Notes under the pieces: model-generated
Told to the model about the DNA's origin: nothing
What the model saw: the letters and a program-made list of their open reading frames with translations, nothing else
The model's database searches: none
Part shown: piece after piece, positions 1-7,903 of the stretch
How the letters are laid out: each line of letters begins with the position of its first letter
How positions within the stretch are numbered: position 1 is the stretch's first letter
Translations under genes and position numbers: made by a program
Source: JACKII01 sp965202745
Lineage (GTDB): Bacteria; Pseudomonadota; Alphaproteobacteria; Bin95
Direction of reading: 5' to 3'
Assembly: GCA_965202745.1 (NCBI GenBank)
Contig: CBDBCB010000019.1
Span: 496,001-560,000 of the forward strand
Length of the DNA stretch: 64,000 bases

Positions 1-828
1 GGGCATTGCCTTCAGCCCATTGCCGGTTTTATGGAACCAGCAGCGCTGTTCTGCGGTCGCGCCGAAGACCGCGCGAAGGGCGGCCCAGAAGCCCAGTGCA
101 CCGTCGCCTACCGCGAGATCGGGCGCGTGATTGAGGCCGCGCCGCTTGAGGTCGAGCAGGAGCGCGCGCCAGCTTTGGGTCCTTTCGCGATAGCCGTCGA
201 TCAGCCCCAGTATCTCCTTTCGGCCCCATTCATCCGCGCCGATCAGCACCAGAACACATTGCTTTTCTTCCATCCTTGGCTGGAAATAGACGCCATCCGC
301 CCAGACATAGACGATGCGCCGGGCGCTGAGATCGCGCTTCTGCCAGCGGTCGTACTCCTCCCACCAATCGGACTTCAGCCGCGAGATGGTGGGGGACGAC
401 AGGCCCGCCGCGTTCGGCCCGAGCAGCGCGGCCAAGGCCGCCTGAAAATCGCCCGTGGAAATGCCGTTGAGGGAAAGCCAGGGCAGCAAGTCCTCGACGG
501 ACTTCGCCTTGCGCAGATACGGTGGCAGGATCGAAGAAGAGAACCGACCCTTCTCAGCCTGCCGATCACGATCCCGCCCGCGTGGCCCTTTCACGGGCAC
601 TGGGCCAATCCCGGTCATTCCCTCTCGTTCTGGCAGGTGAGCGTGACGAACGACCCGCGCGGGCCCCTCGGGCGTCGTCTCATTGGAAAATGGCGCAAGC
701 CATGCGCTCCACTCAGCTTCAAGCGCTTGCTCGATCAACTGCCGCGCCCCGGAACGGATCAAATCCGTCAGCGGATCGGCGGAAAATCCCTTGGGATGGG
801 GCAACGCGGTGATGGTATCTCTCGTCAT
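1..828 (-). CDS. IS256-family transposase, partial (N-terminal 276 residues)
   Basis: DDE transposase of IS copy 1. The start is ATG at 828 and the reading frame stays open to the window edge. It encodes the same protein as 7998-9245: an N-terminal region with the VVRHAHLPERE segment, then the first catalytic Asp in WADGVYF and the second in VGDGAL. The final catalytic Glu lies off the edge. Compared with copy 2 it has Arg for Cys (VVR-H), Ile for Thr (LGLIDGYRE) and Arg for Trp (DLKRRG). The family consensus as I know it favours Arg at both Arg positions, so this copy is more likely to be active if its missing end is intact. Confidence 0.93.
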   Translation of the reverse strand, partial: MTRDTITALPHPKGFSADPLTDLIRSGARQLIEQALEAEWSAWLAPFSNETTPEGPARVVRHAHLPEREGMTGIGPVPVKGPRGRDRDRQAEKGRFSSSILPPYLRKAKSVEDLLPWLSLNGISTGDFQAALAALLGPNAAGLSSPTISRLKSDWWEEYDRWQKRDLSARRIVYVWADGVYFQPRMEEKQCVLVLIGADEWGRKEILGLIDGYRERTQSWRALLLDLKRRGLNHAPDLAVGDGALGFWAALRAVFGATAEQRCWFHKTGNGLKAMP

Positions 829-922
829 GGGGCATAGCCTTTTCTCGGCGAGAATTGCGGCGCGGGAACAACGCCATGATATGCCGCCCCTCAGGACAAT
901 CACCAACTGTCAACTGTTTCTC
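1..922 (-). mobile_element. IS256-family insertion sequence, copy 1 (cut by window edge)
   Basis: This stretch is nearly identical to the reverse complement of 7904-8825, with no indels across 922 bases. Its left terminus (5'-GAGAAACAG read on the minus strand) ends at 922, where similarity to copy 2 stops. The other end lies outside the window, so its target duplication (expected to be the 9 bases 923-931) cannot be confirmed. The element sits inside a Nudix gene. I counted about six base differences from copy 2. Three change the transposase, and at two of those (Arg here against Trp and Cys in copy 2) this copy looks ancestral. Confidence 0.93.
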
Positions 923-1360
923 ATGCATGGTTTCGGTCGAACATGCCGGGTTAATCAAATAGGAACAGATGTATTCGAGGCTTTTGACGGTGTGGCGGGT
1001 TTCCTCAAACGTTTCACGGGTTTCCGCACGGTCGGCGACGATTTCTGTCAACCACGGATGCCGCTCTGCGCCGTAAGCGCCGATACGGAATTGCTCGATC
1101 AGGACCAGGCGGTCAGCAACGGGATCATAGGGGATGACGGAAACCGCGGTACCACGGACCAGCATTTCACGCGAAACCGGCCGGGAAAGCCCCCCGGCGA
1201 ACTGATCATACTGAAGGTGGATTTTTTCGAAGGCATTATAGCCATCATAGACTCGTTCCCTTGACAGGATTTTAACTTGATCCGGCAACACAGATGGCCT
1301 CCGATAAGGGCGAATAGGGTCGATGGCAGCGACGAATGCTGCTGGAATAGGAATTAGCAA
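923..1360 (-). pseudogene. Nudix hydrolase (ADP-ribose pyrophosphatase-like), cut by IS256 copy 1
   Basis: The preserved part reads like NudF/ADP-ribose pyrophosphatase, which cleaves ADP-ribose to AMP and ribose-5-phosphate: RVYDGYNAFEK, then a region resembling YDQFAGGLSRPVSREML and EQFRIGAYGAERHPW, and the post-Nudix stretch SLEYICSYLINPACSTETMH. The frame then runs into the IS at 922, removing the C-terminus. The Nudix box itself is also damaged. Between EIVA and TVKSLEY there are only about 18 residues where the family has about 27, and the leading Gly and the first catalytic Glu are not recognisable, although an RExxEE remnant survives. The start is uncertain: TTG at 1360 is the longest frame, with a later GTG possible. 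It was probably dead before or soon after the insertion. Confidence 0.8.
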
Positions 1361-1374
1361 AGAAAGGTCAGAAA

Positions 1375-1617
1375 ATGCGCACTTTTTTGGGAATTGTAAT
1401 GTGGGTTTACTTCCTGCCCGGACTCATTCTGGGGGCGGTGAAGTTTGGCATGCAAGCGCTGCAGTCGGCGATGGCGGCGCCAGAGCCGGCGGTTCTGGCG
1501 GAATCGATCGGAATAGCCTTGGTGCAAGGGTGCTTGCGGATGCTGTATTGGGTCCCAAGTGTCTTTGAGCACGTGGTGGTCAATGGCGTTTCGCCGCTGA
1601 CATGGCTGCTGACTTAG
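1375..1617 (+). CDS. small membrane protein, unknown function
   Basis: An 80-residue hydrophobic protein starting at ATG 1375, preceded by a purine-rich AAAGAAAGGTCAG that can serve as ribosome binding site. Residues 4-25 form a likely membrane helix (Phe/Leu/Ile/Val-rich, with a Pro-Gly turn), and a second partly hydrophobic stretch follows at about 45-60. I recognise no family. It lies 31 bases upstream of the hydrolase-OsmC gene on the same strand and may be co-transcribed with it. Hydrophobic composition and spacing argue for a real gene, but nothing indicates a function. Confidence 0.5.
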   Translation: MRTFLGIVMWVYFLPGLILGAVKFGMQALQSAMAAPEPAVLAESIGIALVQGCLRMLYWVPSVFEHVVVNGVSPLTWLLT

Positions 1618-1648
1618 CAGCCTTCTTTGGTAGTTCGGAGGGCTAGGT

Positions 1649-2869
1649 ATGTTCGGACGTAGCGACAAGGTCAGTTTCCCTGGTGCCAGCGGTGAATTGC
1701 TGGCCGGGCGGTTGGATTGGCCATTGGGTGGTCCCAGAGCGTTTGCGCTCTTCGCGCACTGTTTTACATGCTCCAAGGATATATTCGCGGCCAACCGGGT
1801 TTCGCAAGGATTGGCGGCCCGCGGCTTTGCGGTGCTACGTTTCGATTTTACCGGACTGGGGGCGAGCGACGGCGAGTTCGGCAACACCAATTTCTCATCG
1901 AATGTGGCGGATTTGGTGGCGGCTACCGCGTACTTGCGGGCGACACATGAAGCGCCAAAATTGTTGATCGGTCATTCGCTTGGCGGTGCTGCTGTCTTAA
2001 AGGTTGCCGGTGAGGTGCCAGAGGCGCTTGCGGTTGCAACCATCGGTGCGCCGTTCGATCCGGCACACGTTGCACACAATTTCCAGGCGAAACTTGACGA
2101 GATTGCCACAACAGGGGCGGCAACGGTATCGCTTGGAGGGCGTGAGTTTCAAATTCAGAAGCAGTTCCTTGATGATCTGGCCGGTCAGTCCATGCGGGAG
2201 GCGGTCTTTAGCCTGCGCCGGGCGCTGTTAGTGTTGCACAGTCCACTCGACAACACCGTTTCCATCGATAATGCGGGGGAGATATTCCAGGCGGCGAAGC
2301 ATCCCAAAAGCTTCATCTCGCTGGACGATGCCGATCATTTGCTGACCCGCCGTGAGGATGCTGTGTATGTGGCAAAGGTGCTGTCGGCGTGGGCGAGCCG
2401 TTTTCTGCCGGAACGCCGAGACGGGCTTGTCTCACCCCCACAAGGCGAGGTAACGGTCAGGGAGGCGGGCGAGGGTACCTTCCCGCAGGTGATCGCCGCT
2501 GGTCAGCACCGGATGCGGGCTGACGAGCCGGAAAAGGCCGGAGGGACCGACAGCGGCCCTGACCCCTACAGCTTCTTGCTGGCCGGACTGGGTGCGTGCA
2601 CAGCCATGACTATCCGCATGTATGCCGAGCGGAAAGGCTACCCACTGAAGCGGGCAGAAGTTTGGCTGAAACATGCAAAAGTGCATGCGGTCGATTGTGC
2701 CGAATGTGAAACAACGGCCGGTAGGGTCGACGTAATCAACCGTGAGATTGAGTTGCTGGGAGATCTGTCTGATGCTCAACGGGCGGACCTGCTGCGGATA
2801 GCGGACCGCTGCCCGGTTCACCGCACCTTGCATAGTGAAATACATGTGGACACGCGATTGGTGGGGTAG
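1649..2869 (+). CDS. bifunctional alpha/beta hydrolase / OsmC family protein
   Basis: A 406-residue two-domain protein. Residues 1-255 form an alpha/beta hydrolase with the nucleophile elbow GHSLGG near residue 110, an acid in the LHSPLDNTV segment and a His in DADHLL. Residues 260-406 form an OsmC/Ohr domain with two redox cysteines, one in GLGACTAMT and one in DRCPVHRTLHS. OsmC proteins reduce organic hydroperoxides through such a Cys pair. This fusion architecture is known in proteobacteria, but its physiological substrate is unclear to me; detoxification of lipid or acyl peroxides is an inference. The start is well supported by GGAGGG about 7 bases before ATG. The gene is intact and ends with TAG. 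Confidence 0.93.
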   Translation: MFGRSDKVSFPGASGELLAGRLDWPLGGPRAFALFAHCFTCSKDIFAANRVSQGLAARGFAVLRFDFTGLGASDGEFGNTNFSSNVADLVAATAYLRATHEAPKLLIGHSLGGAAVLKVAGEVPEALAVATIGAPFDPAHVAHNFQAKLDEIATTGAATVSLGGREFQIQKQFLDDLAGQSMREAVFSLRRALLVLHSPLDNTVSIDNAGEIFQAAKHPKSFISLDDADHLLTRREDAVYVAKVLSAWASRFLPERRDGLVSPPQGEVTVREAGEGTFPQVIAAGQHRMRADEPEKAGGTDSGPDPYSFLLAGLGACTAMTIRMYAERKGYPLKRAEVWLKHAKVHAVDCAECETTAGRVDVINREIELLGDLSDAQRADLLRIADRCPVHRTLHSEIHVDTRLVG

Positions 2870-3000
2870 GGCGCAGAGGTGCAGGTGCGCATTTACCTGG
2901 TGGTAATGGGCATCGGGTATAATTTGCACTGGGCTGCTTGTTAGACAGGGTATTGCTGCGCGTACGGTAAACCGGAACTCAACATTTTCTAAACCTGACC

Positions 3001-3053
3001 TAAACTGTTTCAGGCCCAAACAGTTTAGTTTTGCGCATAAAAGTTTAGTTTTG
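3001..3053 (+). terminator. AT-rich hairpin and direct repeats after the hydrolase-OsmC gene
   Basis: Positions 3001-3010 and 3018-3027 form a perfect 10-base inverted repeat (TAAACTGTTT / AAACAGTTTA) with a 7-base loop, followed by GTTTT. It could act as a terminator 130 bases after the upstream stop, although the stem is AT-rich. The segment AGTTTAGTTTTG recurs at 3022-3033 and 3042-3053. The whole stretch 2870-3194 has no gene I can support and is clearly more AT-rich than its surroundings. Confidence 0.4.
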
Positions 3054-3194
3054 TTTAGGGGATTACATCTCTAAGTAACATTTAAGAATATAGGGGTGTT
3101 CAAGAAAAGAGAGCTGGATGTTCAGAGGGCAAACGCGGTTTAGACGTTTGCCTAACTGAATAGGTATTTTAAGAAATGATCTACCTCATTGTCT

Positions 3195-3634
3195 TTATTG
3201 TGGTGGGGCCTGAATTGGAATTAACGTTATATAGACAGATGGTTCGTATTTATTGTCAGCACCTGTCATTGAATCGATAGCACTGCTAGCGCCCCAGGTT
3301 AAAATCACATCCAATAGAATGCCTCCCGCACCCGAAGTAGATTCCCAACCGCTATTGTTGCGGTAAGTTGCGGTTTGGTAGCCATCTTTGTTGCAGGTAA
3401 TCGTTATATCGTGTTTGGTTTTTGTAACTGTTACATGCCCAGGCGATGAGACAATTTCAGCGATTTTTTACCTTGTCTCTCAAGCGTACACTGTGCCGCT
3501 ATCGGGGATGTGGAAATGTAAATTTCTTGATCTGTGCCTTGTGTGATTGTTGAACAAGCGCTTAATTGAAGTCCGAATAATATAGTCGCTAGTGCAGGGG
3601 TGATTTCCATGATTTTTTCTTTAGATTTTGTCAA
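3195..3634 (-). pseudogene. lipoprotein of the 'STITQGT' type, frameshifted
   Basis: The N-terminus has a short signal ending in a lipobox, LSAC, followed by STITQGT, a start typical of a small outer-membrane lipoprotein family in proteobacteria. After about 57 residues (QGKK) the frame closes. A run of six T (3464-3469, A on the coding strand) sits at the break, and adding one base restores the family-like continuation (SSPGHVTVTK, TCNKDGYQ, then a Gly-rich stretch) to a TAA at 3195-3197. This is therefore a single-base deletion in a homopolymer. It may be true decay, phase variation or a sequencing error. Start: 3634, with Lys residues before the hydrophobic core, or ATG at 3610. The local DNA is AT-rich compared with flanking genes. 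Confidence 0.75.
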
Positions 3635-3684
3635 TACACGGGAATAGGAATTATATTTCTAAGTAACATTGCACTGAATTATTC

Positions 3685-3858
3685 CTAACCTGGTTTTGAT
3701 TTTCTATCCGGCGACGCCTTGAAGAATGCGTTGCGCAGGTCTTTCATCTCCGCGCCGGGCATATCGTATTCCTGTTCCATTTCAGCCTTGCTCGGCTGGT
3801 AGTGAGAGTCAGCTAGTTTTTCAGAGAGTGTTCTGTCTTTGGGTTTGAGTTTGGTCAT
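3685..3858 (-). CDS. small hydrophilic protein, unknown function
   Basis: A 57-residue protein, MTKLKPKDRT... to the TAA at 3685. ATG at 3858 is preferred over the longer frame because it is preceded by AAAGGATAAGCCAA, a good ribosome binding site. The protein is highly charged, with no Cys and no membrane segment. It ends in a basic tail (SPDRKSKPG) and has an acidic centre (EMEQEYDMPGAEM). I recognise no family. It lies in the AT-rich patch beside the broken lipoprotein gene. The 264 bases from 3859 to 4122 hold nothing I can support. Confidence 0.5.
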   Translation of the reverse strand: MTKLKPKDRTLSEKLADSHYQPSKAEMEQEYDMPGAEMKDLRNAFFKASPDRKSKPG

Positions 3859-4122
3859 TTGGCTTATCCTTTCGCGATCATAAGATAGGGGTTTAACCGA
3901 ACGGGAGCTGTGGTTCAGACTATCTATGCCCATGTGCAATTGAAGGTGTCTGAAACCGCTTATATTCAAGAATGTTTTGAAAGGTTAGTAACCGCATTCG
4001 CGCATACTGAACATCAATAATTTCAAGAACAGACTGATTGTTTGCGATATCATGTTCGAGAACCGCTTTCCAAACCATTATCTGCAATCAAATCAACGTA
4101 GCGCAAACGCTTTCCCGCCATG

Positions 4123-5349
4123 CTACAAACCAATGCGAATTGGTAGCTTCTTAATCCCGCGGATGAAGTTAGAGACGCTACGAACCGGCTCTCCCAGTAC
4201 TTCGATCTGCAGGTCCCGTTTCAGGATCTCTTCCCAGAGGATTGCAAGTTGGAGGTCGGCCAAGCGGTCGCCGATGCATCGGTGGATGCCGGCCCCATAG
4301 CTCAGGTGCTGGCGATGCTTGCGGCGGTCGACCAGGAACTCGTCCGGGTTGTCGATCATCTCTTCATCATGATTACCGGAGACGTACCACATGATGACCT
4401 TGTCGCCCTTGCGGATCGTCTTGCCGCCTAACTCTGCGTCTTTGGCAGCGGTGCGCCGCATGTGGATGATCGGTGCTTGAAAGCGGATGGTTTCGGCGAC
4501 CAGCTTAGGCACCAGCTCATGATTGGCGCGGACTTTGGCGAACTCGTCCGGGTTTTGGCTCAGGTACCAGAGACCGCCGGACATGGAGTTGCGTGTGGTG
4601 TCGTTGCCACCAACAATCAACAGGGTCAACTGGCCCATGAACTTCTTCAGGTCCATGTCTTGGGTCGCAGGCGAGTGCGCCAGCATGGAAATCAGGTCAA
4701 AGCGCGGCTCCTGGTGTTTGCGCTCCTCCCACAAGTTGCCGAAATAGGCGGCCATTTCCTTCAGCTTCTCGAACTTATCGTACTCATCCGTAGCCAACGC
4801 TTGCGGAGCATCATAGTCAGTAAAGGTCGAAAGGTCGGACCAATACGTAAGCTTGCGGCGGTCTTCCATGGGGAAGTCGAACAATGTTGCCAGCATCATG
4901 GTCGTTAGCTCGATGGAGACCGTGTCGACCCAATCAAACTCCTCGCCTTTGGGCAGGCCATCCAACACGAAGCAGGTACGCTTCCGGATGGTATCGGTCA
5001 TGTTCTTCAGATTGAACGGTGCAACAATCGGGGCGACGGTCTTGCGTTCGGCCGTGTGCTTGGGCGGGTCCATCTGGATAAAGCTGGGGCGACGGATGTC
5101 ATCCGGTATGTCGCGGATAGTGATGCCGCCGATCTGGGATGAATAGGTTTCCACGTCCAGTTCGACTGTCATGATGTCGTTGTATTTGCAGACGGACCAA
5201 TACGGGCCGTAAGCGCTTTCCGGTACGAATTGTACAGGGTCTTCAGCGCGCAGCTTGGCAAATAGCGGTTGCCACGTATCGGTGCTGTACAGGGTCGGAT
5301 CACTGACGTCGATCGGGGCGATACCGGCTTGGCCAAGGTGGGCATTCAT
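4123..5349 (-). CDS. cytochrome P450, CYP153-like
   Basis: A 408-residue soluble P450. Landmarks in order: the N-terminal YGPYWSVCKYNDIM, the I-helix motif LIVGGNDTTRNS (oxygen activation), the K-helix ExxR in AETIR, and the haem-binding loop LSYGAGIHRCIGDRLA with the axial Cys. The I-helix and haem-loop wording, and the GPYWSV start, resemble CYP153, which hydroxylates alkanes and fatty acids at the terminal carbon. CYP125/CYP142-type steroid P450s are the alternative. No ferredoxin or reductase gene is adjacent. ATG 5349 is chosen because GGAG precedes it by about 10 bases; the frame extends to a TTG at 5358. It lies 37 bases after the MFS gene and is probably one operon with it. Confidence 0.88.
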   Translation of the reverse strand: MNAHLGQAGIAPIDVSDPTLYSTDTWQPLFAKLRAEDPVQFVPESAYGPYWSVCKYNDIMTVELDVETYSSQIGGITIRDIPDDIRRPSFIQMDPPKHTAERKTVAPIVAPFNLKNMTDTIRKRTCFVLDGLPKGEEFDWVDTVSIELTTMMLATLFDFPMEDRRKLTYWSDLSTFTDYDAPQALATDEYDKFEKLKEMAAYFGNLWEERKHQEPRFDLISMLAHSPATQDMDLKKFMGQLTLLIVGGNDTTRNSMSGGLWYLSQNPDEFAKVRANHELVPKLVAETIRFQAPIIHMRRTAAKDAELGGKTIRKGDKVIMWYVSGNHDEEMIDNPDEFLVDRRKHRQHLSYGAGIHRCIGDRLADLQLAILWEEILKRDLQIEVLGEPVRSVSNFIRGIKKLPIRIGL

Positions 5350-5386
5350 GGCAGGCAAGCTCCAGTTGGAATAGTTGCCCGGAAGT

Positions 5387-6946
5387 CTAGCGCCGCTTAC
5401 GCATCAGGAACAACACCGGAATGAGAGGCCCCAGCGCCACCATGGTCAGGAAGAAGAATCCATCCTGAAATCCCAACATATTGGCTTGTGCCGTTACGAC
5501 CCGATCCAGGTAGAGCATGGCAACACCCTGCTGCATGGCTTCCGGCAGGCCTGTGCCGGACAATTGGCCTGCGACCGTGCCCAGCATATCGACGGTCACA
5601 CCGTTGGCCGACGTTTGGGTTGCGCCAAGCTGGGTGGCATGGAATTCGATACGGTTCTCCAGCAAGATGACGTAGACACTGATGCCGGTGGAGCCGCCCA
5701 TCATCAGTGACAGGTTGGTGATACCGGCGCCCCACCGCATCTGCTGAGGGCTTAGTGCGCCGATAGCCGTCGTGTTGAGCGCTGGCGAGGTGAACGCGGA
5801 ACCGACCCGGCCAATCAGCAGCGAAATCGCGACATACCAAAACACGGTATTTGCATCCGCACCGATCAGCATCGAGACGCTGGTGACGATAATCACCAAG
5901 CCGAATATCATGATGATCGGGGCGGGCAATTTGTCGGACACGCGGCCGGCAAGCGGCAGGATCGCAGCAGCAAAGAAGCTGCCCGGTAGGAGCATGGAAC
6001 CAGCGACGGTTGGCGAGAAGCCTTGGACAATCTGGCCGAAGATGGAGAACGAATAAACGCTGGCGAAGTTGCCGAAGCCAAAGAAAAAGGAACAGGCCAA
6101 CGCGTTGACGAACCGCCCATTGGTGAACAGGTTAAGGTCTAAAAGAGTCGCGCCCCGGCGTTGCTGTGATAGGACAAACCCTATCAGCGCGAACAATGTG
6201 AAGGCTGCAAGCATCATCAGGTCATCAGATGTCCAGCCCCACTTCTGGCCGTTGCCCAAAAGCGTAAACCAGCCAAAGACAAAAGCGTTGATCAGCCCAA
6301 AACCGAGAACATCGAACTTGCCGGGCTCTATTTTGCTATCTTCGGTGGGTAGAAACAGCATGCCCAGCACGCCCGCGAAAAGGCAGGCTGGTATGGGAAT
6401 GAGGAAGATCGACCGCCAACTGAAGGCATCAATGGTAATGCCGCCAAGCGAGGGGCCCAGCCCCAGGGCCACGGTGACCCCCATGCTGAACATGCCCATG
6501 GCAAGACCGCGCCGCTCCATCGGAAAGACCTGGAAGAGGACCAGCATCACCAACGGCTGTAAAAGACCAGCCGCGAAGCCCTGCAGCACCCGGCCGAGGA
6601 TCATGATTTCTAGAGAAGGTGCGACGAAGCACAGGACGCTGGCCCCGGCAAAGACAGCCATTACCAGAAAAAATGTCCGCCGCTGGCCGATTTTGGCGAT
6701 AGTCCAGGAACTGGCCAGCAAGCCGGTAGTGTTCATAGCCAAAAAGGCGGTGGAGAGAAATTGCGCCTGGCTCTGTCCAACGCCGAAAGCGCCCATGACG
6801 TGGGGAACCGCAACATTGGTCAGCGAGCTGGTGAAGATCGACGTGAAGAATGCCGATAGCGCAGCCGCCGTCGCCAGCCAGCGGGCGGCTGGCGTAAATG
6901 CCGGAACGGTGAAGGCGGGATTCGCGGTGGTCAACGGGCAACTCAT
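5387..6946 (-). CDS. MFS drug-efflux transporter, DHA2 (EmrB/QacA) family
   Basis: A 519-residue integral membrane protein with about 14 hydrophobic segments, the size and topology of DHA2 proton-driven exporters. The N-terminal helix holds the family-like SSLTNVAVPHVMGAFG. The loop after helix 2 has IGQRRTFFL (motif A-like), and the GRVLQGFAAGLLQPLVM segment with ERRGLAMGMFSMGVTVALGLGPSLGG matches the antiporter motif C region. Such pumps export hydrophobic or toxic compounds. It reads straight into the P450 gene 37 bases downstream, suggesting that the pair handles one hydrophobic substrate. ATG 6946 has no strong ribosome binding site. Confidence 0.93.
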   Translation of the reverse strand: MSCPLTTANPAFTVPAFTPAARWLATAAALSAFFTSIFTSSLTNVAVPHVMGAFGVGQSQAQFLSTAFLAMNTTGLLASSWTIAKIGQRRTFFLVMAVFAGASVLCFVAPSLEIMILGRVLQGFAAGLLQPLVMLVLFQVFPMERRGLAMGMFSMGVTVALGLGPSLGGITIDAFSWRSIFLIPIPACLFAGVLGMLFLPTEDSKIEPGKFDVLGFGLINAFVFGWFTLLGNGQKWGWTSDDLMMLAAFTLFALIGFVLSQQRRGATLLDLNLFTNGRFVNALACSFFFGFGNFASVYSFSIFGQIVQGFSPTVAGSMLLPGSFFAAAILPLAGRVSDKLPAPIIMIFGLVIIVTSVSMLIGADANTVFWYVAISLLIGRVGSAFTSPALNTTAIGALSPQQMRWGAGITNLSLMMGGSTGISVYVILLENRIEFHATQLGATQTSANGVTVDMLGTVAGQLSGTGLPEAMQQGVAMLYLDRVVTAQANMLGFQDGFFFLTMVALGPLIPVLFLMRKRR

Positions 6947-7894
6947 GCTGCGGGACGGGGGACACTAGTTGGAAAACTGCTCTGCCGCTACATCCCTGCG
7001 CTGAGATTCAATGCTGGCGACCAAGGTGCCGCGACGATAGACAGTGCAAAATCATAGTCCGGCTCTGAAATGAAGCAAAGCGATGGCCTTCAGATTTATC
7101 TTTCCTACTGTTTGCCTCCTGCTGGCATTGGCGCTGTTACCGACCGCCAGCCGGGCAGCTGATGAGATTCTGACCGTTCTCTCGTTTAACGTGGAGTCAG
7201 ATCGAGATACCGATCCGGCGAAAGTGGCGGAAGATATGGCCTTGATCAGCAAGGGCATTGATTTGGTTGGTCTAGTTGAAGTGTCGGGCGAGCAAAACGC
7301 CAAGCTTCATAGCGATGCGGTTGAAAGGCCAGGCAATCAGCTCCGCTACTTGAAGGCCCGCCATGGCAATGAAGACAGCATGGCAATTTTCTACAATCTG
7401 ACCACGCTGAAGTTCAAGGAAGTGTTCGAGCTGGACCGCTTTCCTGGCTCGCGGAAGGCGCTTGTCGGGCGTTTCCGCCACAAGAAGACAGGGCTGGAGT
7501 TTCTGTTCATCGTTAACCACTTCAACCGGCGGGACGTGACCCGGCGGCAGCGCCAATCGGAATTGATCCGTGATTGGGTGTTGAGTCAGAAATTGCCTGC
7601 AATTTTGGTAGGAGACTACAATTTTGACTTCAACCCGGACACGCTGACAGGCAATCAAGCCTTTGATATATTTACGGAGAAGAAAGGGCTGGTCTGGCTT
7701 CGCCCGGAGTATCTTAGTGACAATTCATGCCCGGCAACAGGCACCCAATGCGACCGTCACTACAACAGCATCATGGATTTCGTCTTCGTAGCGGATAAAA
7801 AGCGCGGCTAGCAGGGCCTGTCGGATGTGTTGCTGAAGCGGTCTGACTATTGTGACCGGGAACGCCGGGGGTATGCCGATCACCGTCCTGTGCT

Positions 7895-7903
7895 TGGGGT
7901 CAT
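7895..7903. repeat. 9-bp target site duplication, left copy
   Basis: TGGGGTCAT lies directly before the IS256 copy 2 left end (GAGAAACAG). The identical 9 bases follow the right end. The length fits the 8-9 bp duplications of the IS256 family and fixes the insertion point in the EEP gene. Confidence 0.95.

Noticed and set aside
31..837. 268-codon plus-strand frame, and matching frames opposite 7998-9245
   Set aside because: It is the antisense shadow of the IS256 transposase; the same shadow is broken in copy 2 by a synonymous change.
6069..6968. 299-codon plus-strand frame opposite the MFS gene
   Set aside because: Basic, low-information translation with no domain; it lies fully antisense to a clear 14-helix transporter.
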